From NCBI RefSeq assembly GCF_017815135.1, contig NZ_JAGJCF010000019.1:1-64000 (forward strand): 64,000 bases of DNA, given 5' to 3'. The notes under the pieces were generated by a model, which saw nothing but the letters and a program-made list of their open reading frames with translations, was not told the origin of the DNA and made no database searches. Positions 8,529 to 18,257 of the stretch are shown piece by piece; position 1 is the stretch's first letter, and the number at the start of each line of letters is the position of its first letter. The DNA comes from Jiella mangrovi (GTDB taxonomy: Bacteria; Pseudomonadota; Alphaproteobacteria; Rhizobiales; Rhizobiaceae). Position numbers and translations under genes: made by a program.

Positions 8529-8996
8529 TTACCCCTCGCGCTCCGCGGGAGGGGGAGGCGGCGGGATGAACGCGGACAATTCGGCCATTGGGCCGGAGAG
8601 CTGCGCAAGCACGTCTTCGGGAAGCTTCGCGAGGATCGCCTGATAGCTTCGCAGGGTGACGGCCGGAAACTCCTCGAGCAGGGCAAACCCTTTCGGCGTC
8701 AGGGTCAAACGTTTCTGCCGGCGATCCTCCGGGTTCTCGGCCCGGTCGAGAAGGCCGGCCTTGACGAGCCGATCGACCAGACGACTTGCCGCCGTGTGGG
8801 TCAATTCCACTTCCTTGGCGATCGCAGCGACGCTTTGCGGCCCTTCGATACGAATCCTGAACATCGCCACGAGATGCTGGAAGGAAATGTCCTGGCCTTT
8901 CAGGAACCGTGCCATGTGCGGGAAAACGTGAGACATCACCGCCCCGTGCAGGTGATGAAACGCATTCACGATTTCGCAATGGCCGGGGTGTGACAT
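8529..8996 (-). CDS. MarR-family transcriptional regulator
   Basis: The product is 155 residues, the usual MarR length. The winged helix is at about 45-110: QSVAAIAKEVELTHTAASRLVDRLVKAGLLDRAENPEDRRQKRLTLT pattern, with the recognition helix THTAASRLVDRL and the wing DRRQKRL. The C-terminus ends in a run of prolines. An AAGGAAG site precedes the ATG at 8996. It is divergent from the efflux genes that start at 9094, and the gap holds two palindromes, so it is very likely the local repressor of that pump and of itself. The ligand is not predictable. Confidence 0.9.
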   Translation of the reverse strand: MSHPGHCEIVNAFHHLHGAVMSHVFPHMARFLKGQDISFQHLVAMFRIRIEGPQSVAAIAKEVELTHTAASRLVDRLVKAGLLDRAENPEDRRQKRLTLTPKGFALLEEFPAVTLRSYQAILAKLPEDVLAQLSGPMAELSAFIPPPPPPAEREG

Positions 8997-9006
8997 TCTT
9001 TCTTCC

Positions 9007-9031
9007 TTGCATGAGATGCAATGATGCATCA
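9007..9031. promoter_or_regulatory. Palindromic operator candidates for the MarR regulator
   Basis: TTGCATGAGATGCAA (9007-9021) is a perfect 6-bp inverted repeat with a three-base centre. It is followed directly by the 10-bp palindrome TGATGCATCA (9022-9031). Both share the core ATGCA and lie between the divergent marR gene and the efflux operon. The left one overlaps the marR leader. Confidence 0.6.
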
Positions 9032-9093
9032 AATGAGCGCTCGTCGTCGCCGCGTCAAGCCGGCGGCTGCAACCGCGCATGGAGAAGAGCTGC

Positions 9094-10566
9094 ATGAGAC
9101 GACCCCAGCTAGAAACGGGTGCGAAACCCGCTCCGTTTCGTCGCATTGCTCCGCTTGCCGCGCTCGTGATCGTCCTTGCAGCTTTGGGCGCCTGTTCCGA
9201 CAGCGGCGGCTCCGAAGGCTCGGGCGGCTCTGCCGCAAAGGGCGCAGGCGGCGCGCCTGGCGGACAAGCCGGGCCCACCAAGGTCGGCGTCGTCACCGTC
9301 GAGCCGCAGCCGGTGACCATCACCGCAAATGTCGCTGGACGCGTGGTCTCCTTCCAGACGGCGCAGGTGCGTCCGCAGGTCGGCGGACTGATCACCGAGC
9401 GGCTGTTCGAACAGGGCACCAAGGTCGAGAAGGGCCAGGTCCTCTACAAGCTGGACGATCGCTCCTACAAGGCCGAGGTGGATTCGGCGAAGGCGACGCT
9501 GGAAAAGAACCAGGCGGCCCTGACCACGGCGCAGCTGCAATATCAGCGCTATCAGGATCTGGGAAAGAACGACGTCATCAGCCAGTCCGACCGCGATTCC
9601 GCGCGCTCGACCTATCTTCAGGCCAAGGCCGACGTGGCGGTGGCGCAGGCTGCGCTCGAGACCGCCCAGCTCAATTTGAACTACACCTCCATCGAGGCGC
9701 CGATCACCGGACGCGTCGGCACCGATCCGACCGAGCCCGGCAATCTCGTCACCGCCGACCAGACCGACGCGCTCGCGACGATCCGCCAGATCGATCCGGT
9801 CTATGTCGATTTCACCGAATCCTCCGGCAATCTGATGAAGTTCCGCGACCAGATCCGTCGCGGCGGGGTGAAGGCGCTGGTCGGGCCCGAAAATCCGGGC
9901 AAGGCCGTCGTCAAGATCCAGTTCGCCGACGGCTCGTCCTATCCCGAGACGGGGACGATCGACGCGGCCGATCAGTATGTCTCCGAGACGACCTCGAGCT
10001 TCACGGTGCGCACGCGCTTTCCCAATCCCGAAAACGTCCTGCTGCCGGGCATGTATGTGCGCGGCACCATCCGCCTTGCGGTCGACGAGAACGGCTTCCT
10101 GCTGCCGCAGCGCGCGGTCTCGCGCAATGCCAAGGGCGAGCCGACGGCGATGTTCGTCAAGGAGGACGGCACGGTCGAGACGCGGGTGCTCGAAATCTCG
10201 ACCGACATCGGCAATCAGTGGTGGGTGACCAAGGGCGTTGAGAAGGGCGACAAGCTGATCGTCGACGGGCTGCAGAAGATCCGCGACGGCGCCAAGGTCA
10301 CGCCCGTCGCCGTGACCGTCAATGACGACGGCCTCGTCGAGCAGGCCTCGGACCAGGACCAGTCGCCGGCCTCGGCAAAGGGCGGGGCGGACGACGGCAA
10401 GGCGACGTCCGCCGAAACTGCGAAAGCGAGCGACGGCGATCAGGCGACGACGTCCCAGGCGACACAGACGAAGGCGGGGCAGGCCACCGCCGCCGAACAG
10501 AAGCCGGAAGCGGCATCCGGTGGTGGCGACAAGAGCGCAGGCACCGCCAACGGCGGCGGGGAGTAG
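9094..10566 (+). CDS. RND efflux periplasmic adaptor (membrane fusion lipoprotein)
   Basis: The product is 490 residues and links the inner-membrane RND pump to an outer-membrane channel. The start at 9094 is chosen for GGAGAAGAG just before it. The signal peptide ends in the lipobox LGAC, so the mature protein should be lipid-anchored at Cys. The barrel-sandwich hybrid (VAGRVVSFQTAQVRPQVGGLI ... EKGQVLYKLDDRSYK pattern), a helical hairpin and a beta-barrel domain follow in the AcrA/MexA order. The last 70 or so residues are a Gln/Ala/Asp/Gly-rich tail that most adaptors lack. Six bases separate it from the pump gene. No outer-membrane channel gene is nearby, so a channel from elsewhere must serve. 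Confidence 0.92.
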   Translation: MRRPQLETGAKPAPFRRIAPLAALVIVLAALGACSDSGGSEGSGGSAAKGAGGAPGGQAGPTKVGVVTVEPQPVTITANVAGRVVSFQTAQVRPQVGGLITERLFEQGTKVEKGQVLYKLDDRSYKAEVDSAKATLEKNQAALTTAQLQYQRYQDLGKNDVISQSDRDSARSTYLQAKADVAVAQAALETAQLNLNYTSIEAPITGRVGTDPTEPGNLVTADQTDALATIRQIDPVYVDFTESSGNLMKFRDQIRRGGVKALVGPENPGKAVVKIQFADGSSYPETGTIDAADQYVSETTSSFTVRTRFPNPENVLLPGMYVRGTIRLAVDENGFLLPQRAVSRNAKGEPTAMFVKEDGTVETRVLEISTDIGNQWWVTKGVEKGDKLIVDGLQKIRDGAKVTPVAVTVNDDGLVEQASDQDQSPASAKGGADDGKATSAETAKASDGDQATTSQATQTKAGQATAAEQKPEAASGGGDKSAGTANGGGE

Positions 10567-10572
10567 GCGCTG

Positions 10573-13500
10573 ATGGCCAGCTTCTTCATCCACCGCCCGG
10601 TCTTTGCCTGGGTCATCGCCATCGGCATCATGCTGTTCGGCACGCTGGCGCTCTACCAGCTGCCGATCGCCCAGTATCCGGACGTCGCGCCGCCGTCCGT
10701 GTCGATCTCCGCGACCTATCCGGGGGCGAGCGCCGAGACCGTCGAGAACTCGGTGACCAAGGTCATCGAGCAGAACATGACCGGTCTCGACAATCTGATC
10801 TACATGTCGTCCTCCTCGACCAATTCGGGCCAGGCGACGATCACGCTGACCTTTGCGACCGGGACCGACGCGGACATCGCCCAGGTGCAGGCGCAGAACA
10901 AGCTCTCGGAGGTCGAGGCCCAGCTTCCCGAGGCGGTCCAGAGCCAGGGCGTTACCGTCACCAAGTCGTCTTCGGGCATTCTCATGGTCGCGGCCCTGAC
11001 GTCGACCAACCGGAACTACACCTCGACCGACCTTGCCGACATCATCTCCACCAATCTGGAAGATCCGGTGCGCCGGGTCGAAGGCGTCGGCGATCTCAAC
11101 GTCTTCGGTTCCGGCTATGCGATGCGCATCTGGCTCGATCCGGCCAAGCTCGCCGAGTTCCAGCTGACGCCGGCGGACGTCACCAGTGCGGTCGAGGCCC
11201 AGAACACTCAGGTCTCGGTCGGCCAGCTCGGCGCGCTGCCGCAGACCTCCACCGCCCAGATGAACTTCACGGTGACGTCGCAGTCGCAGCTCGAGACGCC
11301 CGCGCAGTTCCGCTCGATCATCCTGAAGACCGAAAGCGACGGCTCGCTCGTCACTCTCGGCGACGTCGCGCGGGTCGAGATCGGCGCCGAGAGCTATAAT
11401 TCCTCGGCCCGCTACAACGGCTATCCGGCGGCCGGTTTCGGCGTCAATCTCGCCTCCGGCGCCAATGCCATCGACACCGCCGAAGGCGTGCGTGCCGCCC
11501 TCGACAACCTCAAATCGACGCTGCCTGCCGACGTTTCGATCGTCTATCCCTACGATACGACGCCCTTCGTCGAGCTCTCCATCGAGAAGGTCTATCACAC
11601 GCTGTTCGAGGCGATCGCCCTCGTCTTCGTGGTAATGCTGGTCTTCCTCCAGAACTTCCGGGCGACGCTGATCCCGATGATCGCCGTGCCCGTCGTCCTA
11701 CTCGGCACCTTCGGCGTCCTGTCCGTCGCCGGCTACTCGATCAACACGCTGACGATGTTCGCCATGGTGCTGGCCATCGGCCTCCTCGTCGATGACGCCA
11801 TCGTCGTCGTTGAGAACGTCGAGCGGGTGATGACGGAGGAGGGGCTTTCGCCGCTGGAGGCGACGGAAAAGTCGATGCAGGAGATCACTGGCGCGCTGGT
11901 CGGCATCGCGCTGGTGCTTTCGGCGGTGTTCCTGCCGATGGCGTTTTTCGGCGGTTCGGTCGGCGTGATCTACCAGCAGTTCTCGATCACCATCGTCTCG
12001 GCGATGCTGCTCTCCGTCCTGGTGGCGATCGTGCTCACCCCGGCGCTCTGCGCCACGATCCTGAAACCCACCCACGGCAAGCGCAAGAATTTCTTCTTTC
12101 GCGGCTTCAACAGCGGCTTCTCGAAGCTGACCAACGGCTATGTCGGCGGGGTCGGGACCTTCTCGCGGCGGCCGCTGCCGCTCCTCGTCGTCTTCGTCCT
12201 GATCTGCGGCGGCGCCTGGTACGTGTTTTCGAGCCTTTCGAGCTCCTTCCTGCCGGAAGAGGACCAGGGCGTCCTGATGACCATGATCCAGCTGCCGCCC
12301 GGCGCCACCAACGAGCGCACCAAGGAAGTGGTGCAGCAGGTCGAGCAATATTATCTCGACAAGGAAAAGGCCAACGTCGCCAGCGTCTTCGCCGCGCTCG
12401 GCTTCTCCTTTTCCGGCTCGGGGCAGAACAACGCCCTCGTCTTCGTCAAGCTGAAGGATTTCGACGATCGCACCGCCGCTTCCGCCGCCGCCAGCGCGAT
12501 CGCGGGCCGGGCGATGGGGGCGTTCTCGCAGATCCGCGACGCGACGGTGATCGCGCTGTCGCCGCCGGCCATTCGCGGCCTCGGCACCGCCGGGGGTTTC
12601 GACATGTATCTGAGGGATACGGGCGGGGTTGGCTACGACAAGCTCGAGGCGGCGACGGGCCAGCTGATCGCCGAGGCCAATTCCGACTCCCAGCTGTCCG
12701 CCGTGCGCCGCAGCGGCCAGTCGCAGCAGCCGCAGTTCAAGATCGACATCGACGATCGCCTCGCCGGAGCGCTTGGTGTCAGCGTTTCCGACATCAACAC
12801 GACGCTCTCGACCGCCTGGGCCGGCAGCTACGTCAACGACTTCCTCAACAAGGACCGCGTCAAGAAGGTCTATGTCCAGGCCGATGCGCCCTTCCGCATG
12901 ACGCCGAACGACATCAATCGCTGGTATGTTCGCAACGATTCCGGCGAGATGGTGCCGTTCTCGGCCTTCACCAAGACGAGCTGGACCAAAGGGGCGCCGC
13001 AGCGCCAGCGCTACAACGGCATCTCGGCGGTCGAGATTCAGGGCTCCCCGGCCGAAGGGCTGAGCTCCGGTCAGGCGATGAACCGGATGCAGGAACTCGT
13101 CTCCAAGCTCGATGGCGGCTTCACCGTCGCCTGGACCGGCCAGTCCTATCAGGAGCGGCTGTCGGGCTCGCAGTCGACGTCGCTCTACGCGATCTCGATT
13201 GTCGTCGTCTTCCTCTGCCTCGCCGCGCTCTACGAGAGCTGGTCGATCCCCTTCTCGGTCATCCTCGTCTTGCCCGTCGGCGTCTTCGGCGCGGTGCTGG
13301 CGGCCTATCTGACCGGCCAGGACAACGACATCTACTTCAAGGTCGGGCTTTTGACGACGATGGGGCTCGCGGCCAAGAACGCCATCCTGATCGTCGAATT
13401 CGCCCAGGACCTCAGGAAGGAAGGCCAGAAGCTGATCGAGGCGACGCTGCACGCCGCGCGCATGCGCCTGCGGCCGATCCTGATGACGTCCTTCGCCTTC

Positions 13501-13716
13501 ATCCTCGGCGTCACGCCGCTCGCCATCGCGACGGGCGCGGGCTCGGGCGCCCAGCGGGCGATCGGCATCGGCGTCATGGGCGGCATGATCGCGGCGACGG
13601 TGCTCGGCGTGTTCTTCGTGCCGCTGTTCTACGTCCTGGTGATGAGCGTCACCGAATGGGTCCGCAGCCGCCGCGGCAAGGGCCGGCAGCAGCATGAGGT
13701 CGCACCGGCGGAATGA
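10573..13716 (+). CDS. RND multidrug efflux transporter (HAE1 family, AcrB/MexB-like)
   Basis: The product is 1047 residues, the normal size for the drug-exporting HAE1 branch. It begins [17 protein letters not shown], a family hallmark, then has a large periplasmic loop, transmembrane block 2-7 with the proton-relay pattern [20 protein letters not shown] (two Asp), a second periplasmic loop and the last block with [14 protein letters not shown]. Two inverted structural halves are evident. It would expel hydrophobic or amphiphilic compounds using the proton gradient, together with the adaptor before it. Substrates cannot be told from sequence. Expression is probably released when the divergent MarR protein binds ligand. 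Confidence 0.95.
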   Translation: MASFFIHRPVFAWVIAIGIMLFGTLALYQLPIAQYPDVAPPSVSISATYPGASAETVENSVTKVIEQNMTGLDNLIYMSSSSTNSGQATITLTFATGTDADIAQVQAQNKLSEVEAQLPEAVQSQGVTVTKSSSGILMVAALTSTNRNYTSTDLADIISTNLEDPVRRVEGVGDLNVFGSGYAMRIWLDPAKLAEFQLTPADVTSAVEAQNTQVSVGQLGALPQTSTAQMNFTVTSQSQLETPAQFRSIILKTESDGSLVTLGDVARVEIGAESYNSSARYNGYPAAGFGVNLASGANAIDTAEGVRAALDNLKSTLPADVSIVYPYDTTPFVELSIEKVYHTLFEAIALVFVVMLVFLQNFRATLIPMIAVPVVLLGTFGVLSVAGYSINTLTMFAMVLAIGLLVDDAIVVVENVERVMTEEGLSPLEATEKSMQEITGALVGIALVLSAVFLPMAFFGGSVGVIYQQFSITIVSAMLLSVLVAIVLTPALCATILKPTHGKRKNFFFRGFNSGFSKLTNGYVGGVGTFSRRPLPLLVVFVLICGGAWYVFSSLSSSFLPEEDQGVLMTMIQLPPGATNERTKEVVQQVEQYYLDKEKANVASVFAALGFSFSGSGQNNALVFVKLKDFDDRTAASAAASAIAGRAMGAFSQIRDATVIALSPPAIRGLGTAGGFDMYLRDTGGVGYDKLEAATGQLIAEANSDSQLSAVRRSGQSQQPQFKIDIDDRLAGALGVSVSDINTTLSTAWAGSYVNDFLNKDRVKKVYVQADAPFRMTPNDINRWYVRNDSGEMVPFSAFTKTSWTKGAPQRQRYNGISAVEIQGSPAEGLSSGQAMNRMQELVSKLDGGFTVAWTGQSYQERLSGSQSTSLYAISIVVVFLCLAALYESWSIPFSVILVLPVGVFGAVLAAYLTGQDNDIYFKVGLLTTMGLAAKNAILIVEFAQDLRKEGQKLIEATLHAARMRLRPILMTSFAFILGVTPLAIATGAGSGAQRAIGIGVMGGMIAATVLGVFFVPLFYVLVMSVTEWVRSRRGKGRQQHEVAPAE

Positions 13717-13747
13717 GCGCGTGGATCTGCCGGCATGTGCCGGCGGA

Positions 13748-14335
13748 TCAGGGTGCGAGACCGACGCCGTAATGGTCGAGGAGGCCGAAGAACCAGCTCG
13801 TTTGGAGATTGGCGGTCCGTGCGGCCACCTGGACGGCATTGCTCGCTCGGTCGAACAGCGCGTAGGCGATCTGGCCGTCGTCGTGGCGGGCGCGATAGGC
13901 GATCCCGTCGAACTGTCCCGGATGGGCGTGGATCGCCGCCGACCAGGCCTGCGGCGCATCGTAGGGCAGGCCGCCATGGGTGACTTCCGCCGTCGCGCCG
14001 ATCCGGGCAAGCCCGTTGCCGTGAAGCTGCACCAGCCGCAGCTCGCGCATTATGCGCAGCCGGACATAAGCCTTGCGGGCAATGAAATCGCCGGCCAGCA
14101 GCGTGCGGCCCGGGCTGCGCAGGAAGGTTTCGGCGAAGGCGCCTTCGCGGGCCGCCGCGGCGTAGAGCACGCCATAGGAGCCGTCCGGCGCGTTCAGCCG
14201 CCCCATGAGCGAGACGTCGTAATGCACCGGGTGGTGGATGGCGGTGTAGAAGCGGTGCAGATCCGTTTCCGCCGCCAGCCGGACGACATTCGGCTCGCCG
14301 CTGGCGAAATCGGCCGGTGGCAGCGGCGGGCTCAA
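13748..14335 (-). CDS. RES-domain toxin (NAD+-degrading type)
   Basis: The product is about 195 residues. The likely start is TTG at 14335, whose last two bases are the first two of the antitoxin stop codon, so the genes are translationally coupled; no ATG fits better. The RES fold is seen in HRFYTAIHHPVHYDVSLMGR, YGVLYAAAAREGAFAETFLR and later YRARHDDGQIAYALFDRAS, which supply the conserved Arg, Glu and Ser that name the domain. Characterised RES toxins degrade NAD+ and arrest growth. The partner antitoxin is directly upstream. It faces the RND gene tail to tail, with 31 bp between them. Confidence 0.82.
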   Translation of the reverse strand: MSPPLPPADFASGEPNVVRLAAETDLHRFYTAIHHPVHYDVSLMGRLNAPDGSYGVLYAAAAREGAFAETFLRSPGRTLLAGDFIARKAYVRLRIMRELRLVQLHGNGLARIGATAEVTHGGLPYDAPQAWSAAIHAHPGQFDGIAYRARHDDGQIAYALFDRASNAVQVAARTANLQTSWFFGLLDHYGVGLAP

Positions 14336-14793
14336 GCCCCCTGTTCGCCCAACCGCCTCGCGGCCTCGACCACCTCGCCGATCCGGCCCTGCCGGAGCAG
14401 CGCGACCGGCGGCCGGTTCCCCAATCGGGCGTCCGGATTGACCAGGAAGTTCAGGACCATCCACGGATTGTCGGTCGGCAGCGCCGCCTGCACCTCGCGC
14501 AGCCCCTTCACCAGCCGGCCCTCGCCATCGAACTGGACGGTCGGATAGCGCCGGCGATTGCCGGGGCCGGGAACGGCGAGAAGCGCGCCCTCGCGCACCT
14601 TCTTGTCGACCGCCTGCCGGGAGATCGCTCCCAGAAGCTCGCAGACCTCGCCAAGATCATAGGTGCCGCCGGCGCTCTTCAGATCCTCGCGCAGCATCCG
14701 GCGCCCGCGCAAGATGGCGCGCGCCCGGGCATCCGGCGCGAAGGCGTCGGACAGATCGTCCAAGGGGAGGGGGGCGAGGGAGGCGTTGCTCAT
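14332..14793 (-). CDS. Antitoxin of the RES pair (Xre/MbcA/ParS type, DUF2384)
   Basis: The product is 153 residues. The N-terminal and middle part has a helix-turn-helix-like stretch (DLGEVCELLGAISRQAVDKKV) followed by RRYPTVQFD. The C-terminal part from about residue 110 (NPWMVLNFLVNPDARLGNRPP, then ALLRQGRIGEVVEAARRLGEQ) is the toxin-binding DUF2384 signature with its typical long-helix ending. The start codon at 14793 has no clear ribosome site. The stop overlaps the toxin start. On a plasmid such a pair would act as an addiction module; the antitoxin normally also represses the operon. Confidence 0.82.
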   Translation of the reverse strand: MSNASLAPLPLDDLSDAFAPDARARAILRGRRMLREDLKSAGGTYDLGEVCELLGAISRQAVDKKVREGALLAVPGPGNRRRYPTVQFDGEGRLVKGLREVQAALPTDNPWMVLNFLVNPDARLGNRPPVALLRQGRIGEVVEAARRLGEQGA

Positions 14794-14966
14794 GGCAGGA
14801 ATATGAGGCGGGGCGGGGAAAGTGTCAACTTCGACAATTTGGACAATCGGGCCGCTGGCTCCAAGCGTGGCTTGCAGCCGCGCTCGATGTTCGTATCTCG
14901 GACGTGGCCCACCGCAACCAAGCGCCACGACGGCGGCGGTCGGAGCGACCGCGCTCCTCACCGCTT

Positions 14967-15112
14967 CGTCATCCCGGGCTTGACCCGGGATCCATTCCAA
15001 ACCGCCGAACCCGTTGCCGCGGCGGCGGTGTGCCGACTGCCTGATTTGTCTGCACCGGAGAGGCGACGTCGATGCAGAGGAATGGGTCCCGGCTCGGGGG
15101 CCGGGATGACGA
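14967..15112. repeat. Dispersed inverted repeat (GTCATCCCGG type)
   Basis: CGTCATCCCGGGCTTGACCC begins the left arm and the right arm ends in CCGGGATGACG; the arms also share GGATCCATTCC/GGAATGGGTCC. Arms and spacer span 146 bp in the gap between the antitoxin and the dehydratase gene. Elements with these ends are scattered through intergenic DNA of many Rhizobiales. The remainder of the 14794-15218 gap shows no gene. Confidence 0.7.
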
Positions 15113-15218
15113 GGCTTTGGGGTTGGCGGCCACTCTTTCATCGCGGATCATCCGGCTCGCCCCCGGCGGTGAGGCTGGAACGTGGCGCCCGAAACGTGAC
15201 GCATGTGGCTTGCCCGCC

Positions 15219-17114
15219 TCAGCCTCGCGGCATGCCGCGCGGTCTCAGGCTGCGCTTTTGGGCTGCGATGCGGAACTGGGCGTTGGCGGCGCCGTAGCCG
15301 TCATAGCCGCCGCGTCGCTCGACGATCTCGAAGAAGAAGCCTTCGCCATAGTTCGGGCTATAGAGCTGGAAATACTCGCCGCCCTCGCCGTCGCGGTCGT
15401 AGAGGATGTTTTCCGCTCTCAGCCGGTCGGCGAAGTCGGGTTCGAGGCCGAACCGCGCTTCGAGGTCGTCATAGTAGTTCTGGCTGATCGCCAGCGGCCG
15501 GAACCCGGCCTGTTTCAGCCGCTCGGCCGTCGCGAAGATGTCGCCGGTCTGAAAGGCGATGTGCTGGACCGACGAGCCGAAGCTTTCGGCGATGAAGTGG
15601 CCGGCCAGCGTCTTGCGGTTTTCGGCCCCGTTCAGCGTGATGCGCAGCGCCCCGTCGGCGGTCTCGATCGCCTGGCTCCTGACGAGGCCGCCCGGATCGA
15701 CGATGTCGACCATGGGCGTGCGCCTCGTCTCGAAGATCGCCGTGTAGAACAGCGCCCAGGTCAGCATTTCCTCGTAATTCATCGTCTGGGCGAGATGATC
15801 GATGCGGGTGAGGCCGGCGTCTCCGCTTGCCTCGACCGGCTCCGCGGTGCGGAACTCGACGTCCCAGACGTTTCTGAGGTCGCTCGTCGCATCGAGAAAA
15901 TGCACCAGCCCGCCGCCGACGCCCCGGATCGCCGGGATCTTCAATTCGCCCGGCCCCACCGGCTGCTCGAAGGGCTCGACCTTCATCGCCCGGGCACGCG
16001 TCAGCGTCGCTTCCGCGTCCTCGACCTTCAGGCCGATGTCGCAGACGCTGGTGCCGTGGACGAGATAGGCCGAATGGGCAAAGCCCTCGCGCTCGGTGTT
16101 GACGACGAGGTTGATCTCGCCCTGGCGATAGAGGGTGACGTCCTTCGTCACGTGCTGGCCGGCTTTGGCGAAGCCCATGGCGGTGAAAAGCCCGCCGAGC
16201 TCCTCGGCCTCGGCCTCGTCTGCGGTGAACTCGACGAATTCGATGCCGCCGGCTTCGATGCGCGGCGGCATGTCAGGAATGTCGATCGCAACGCCCGGCT
16301 CGTCGCGGCGCACGCCGTCCATCAGGTTCATCAGCGAGCGGTAGCCGTCGATGGCGATCGATTTCGGCGAACCGCCACGGAACTGGTCGTTGAAGATCTC
16401 CAGCGAGACGACGCCGGTGTAGCCCGTCGCCATGACGGCGCGCATGAAGGCGGGAACGTCGAGATCGCCTTCGCCGGGCATGTTGCGGAAATGCCGGCTC
16501 CAATAGAGGAGATCCATGTCGATCTTCGGCGCGTCGGCGAGCTGGATGAAGGCGATCCTGTCGCCGGGGATGCGCCGGATCGTTTCCGGATCGATGCCCC
16601 TTGCCAGCGTGTGAAAGCTGTCGAGGACGAGGCCGACGGCGGGATGGTCGGCGCGGCGCACGATCTCCCAGGCGTCGCGATGGTCGCTGACGTGACGGCC
16701 CCAGGCGAGCGCCTCGTAGCCGACTTTCAGGCCCCGCTTTTGCGCCCGCTCGCCGAGTTCGGCGAAGTCGGCGGCGGCCCGGTCGATGCCGCCGAGCGAG
16801 ATGGGCGAGACGTTGGAGCAGACGAGCATCAGGTCGGTGCCGAGCTCCTCCATCACGTCGAACTTGCGCTCGGCCCGGTCGAACCCGCGCTGTCGCTGCG
16901 GCTCGGGCATGCCCTCGAAATCACGGAAGGGCTGGTAGAGCGAGATTTCGAGGCCGTGGTCACGCACCATCCGGCCGACCTCGCGGGGCCCGCCGTCGAA
17001 GGCGAGAAAGTCGTTCTCGAAGATCTCGATGCCGGAAAAGCCAGCCTTTGCGATGGCGGCGAGCTTTTCGGTGAAGTCGCCCGAGATCGAAACCGTCGCG
17101 ATCGCCGTTTTCAT
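15219..17114 (-). CDS. quiC: 3-dehydroshikimate dehydratase fused to an HPPD-like domain
   Basis: The product is 631 residues. Residues 1-270 form a xylose-isomerase-like TIM barrel (FSGIEIFENDFLAFDGGP, LVLDSFHTLARG, GVVSLEIFND), which in this family is a metal-dependent dehydratase turning 3-dehydroshikimate into protocatechuate. Residues about 290-620 have the fold of 4-hydroxyphenylpyruvate dioxygenase (IDHLAQTM, QHIAFQTGDIF, EGFFFEIVERRGGYDGYG). The same fusion is known from QuiC1 of Pseudomonas. AAGGAG precedes the ATG at 17114. The AroE-like dehydrogenase and TctABC transporter upstream, on the same strand, support a role in using shikimate or quinate as carbon source. Whether the second domain is catalytic is unclear. 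Confidence 0.88.
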   Translation of the reverse strand: MKTAIATVSISGDFTEKLAAIAKAGFSGIEIFENDFLAFDGGPREVGRMVRDHGLEISLYQPFRDFEGMPEPQRQRGFDRAERKFDVMEELGTDLMLVCSNVSPISLGGIDRAAADFAELGERAQKRGLKVGYEALAWGRHVSDHRDAWEIVRRADHPAVGLVLDSFHTLARGIDPETIRRIPGDRIAFIQLADAPKIDMDLLYWSRHFRNMPGEGDLDVPAFMRAVMATGYTGVVSLEIFNDQFRGGSPKSIAIDGYRSLMNLMDGVRRDEPGVAIDIPDMPPRIEAGGIEFVEFTADEAEAEELGGLFTAMGFAKAGQHVTKDVTLYRQGEINLVVNTEREGFAHSAYLVHGTSVCDIGLKVEDAEATLTRARAMKVEPFEQPVGPGELKIPAIRGVGGGLVHFLDATSDLRNVWDVEFRTAEPVEASGDAGLTRIDHLAQTMNYEEMLTWALFYTAIFETRRTPMVDIVDPGGLVRSQAIETADGALRITLNGAENRKTLAGHFIAESFGSSVQHIAFQTGDIFATAERLKQAGFRPLAISQNYYDDLEARFGLEPDFADRLRAENILYDRDGEGGEYFQLYSPNYGEGFFFEIVERRGGYDGYGAANAQFRIAAQKRSLRPRGMPRG

Positions 17115-17182
17115 GGGGTGGCTCCTTGGGTGGGGGGGTCCGTCTCAATGAGGGCGGTGTTCTTGCCTTGGATGTCGCGCAG

Positions 17183-17360
17183 CACCCCCCTCTGCCTGCC
17201 GGCATCTCCCCCACAAGGGGGGAGATCGGCAGCTGCAAATGTCGCCGCGCCGATTGCGGCGATGGCGCGAGTGTCAGCCTTCGACGTCTGGCGGGAGGGT
17301 CTGTGCGAGACTGATCTCCCCCCTTGTGGGGGAGATGTCCGGCAGGACAGAGGGGGGTGC
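17183..17360. repeat. Inverted-repeat element, copy A
   Basis: The left arm runs GCACCCCCCTCTG...ATCTCCCCCACAAG...GAGATC, and the right arm is nearly its reverse complement. Each arm contains its own smaller hairpin (ATCTCCCCC-ACAA-GGGGGAGAT). The 178-bp element lies between quiC and the shikimate dehydrogenase gene. It has no coding capacity. Confidence 0.8.
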
Positions 17361-17377
17361 CGCGCCACCCTCACCCC

Positions 17378-18250
17378 TCAAGCCCCCAGCGCCAGAAACC
17401 GCGCCATCATCCGCTCCCGGTCGGCCTCGAGCCCGGTGAAGTGCTGAAACGACCGCACCGCCTGGCCGACGGCCATGCCGGCGCCGCCCATCGCCCGGCA
17501 GCCCGCCGCCCTGGCCGCCTTTACCAATGCCGTCTCCAGCGGAAAATAGTTCACGTCGGCGACGAACATATCCCGGTTCAGCCGCTCGACGGGGTAGGGG
17601 ACGCCCGGCCGCTTGTCGGTGCCGATGGGGGTGGCGTTGACGATACCGTCATAGCTGCCCTCGACATCATGGACGAGGCGGATGCGATCCGCGCCGAAAC
17701 GCGCGGCGGCGGCGGCGACGAGGCTTTCGGCCCGCAGCCGGTCGATATCGAAGACGCAGAGTTCCTCGACGCCGTTCTCGAGAAGGGCGAAGGCGACCGC
17801 CATCCCCGCGCCGCCGGCGCCGATCTGCAGGACGCGCCGTCGCTTCGCCCCGGCCATCTCCTCGGCGAAGCTGTCGGAAAAGCCGCCGAGATCGGTGTTG
17901 TGGCCGATGCGCTTTCCGTTCTGGAACACGATCGTGTTGACAGCTCCCAACGCCTCGGCCTCGGGGCCGAGTTCGTCGAGATGCTCGGTCACGGCGATCT
18001 TGTAGGGATAGGTGATGTTGAGCCCGGCATAGCCGGTCAGCTCCATCGCCTTCAGGAGATCGGGCAGAGGCGGCGGGCTCGCCATCGTGCCGGTGTCGAA
18101 CAGCCGGTAGACGGTGCGAAAACCGTGTCCCTCGCCGGCGGCCTCCTGCATCGCCGGCGTCCGCGACAGAGCGATGCCCTGGCCGATCAGGCCGAGGGTG
18201 AGGGTTTTCGGGGTGCCGAGGGCGGAGGAGACGATAAGGTCGGAGTTCAT
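17378..18250 (-). CDS. Shikimate/quinate dehydrogenase (AroE-like, probably NAD-dependent)
   Basis: The product is 290 residues. It has the AroE catalytic Lys (NITYPYK, about K84) and Asp (GHNTDLGGF, about D120), GAVNTI, and the nucleotide motif IGAGGAGMAVA at about 143-152. The strand after it reads VFDIDRLRAE; acidic residues there, in place of the NRT motif of biosynthetic AroE, favour NAD over NADP. That is what catabolic quinate/shikimate dehydrogenases show. It would oxidise shikimate (or quinate) to the substrate of the QuiC dehydratase downstream. Repeat copy B begins only eight bases before the start codon, and no ribosome site is visible. An alternative is a second biosynthetic AroE, which the context makes less likely. 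Confidence 0.85.
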   Translation of the reverse strand: MNSDLIVSSALGTPKTLTLGLIGQGIALSRTPAMQEAAGEGHGFRTVYRLFDTGTMASPPPLPDLLKAMELTGYAGLNITYPYKIAVTEHLDELGPEAEALGAVNTIVFQNGKRIGHNTDLGGFSDSFAEEMAGAKRRRVLQIGAGGAGMAVAFALLENGVEELCVFDIDRLRAESLVAAAAARFGADRIRLVHDVEGSYDGIVNATPIGTDKRPGVPYPVERLNRDMFVADVNYFPLETALVKAARAAGCRAMGGAGMAVGQAVRSFQHFTGLEADRERMMARFLALGA

Positions 18251-18257
18251 GTTCGGC

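Noticed and set aside
9109-11598. A very long open frame on the minus strand across the efflux genes
   Set aside because: It is the antisense shadow of the adaptor and RND genes, created by high GC content; it has no domain and its composition is Arg/Asp/Gly-skewed.
17183-17360. Inverted-repeat copies considered as insertion sequences or a CRISPR array
   Set aside because: They have no transposase frame, no repeated unit with regular spacers and no direct duplications that I could see.
17936-17951. A third match to GTTNNNNGCNNNNAAC
   Set aside because: It lies inside the dehydrogenase gene and encodes the conserved GAVNT segment; about one chance match is expected in 64 kb.
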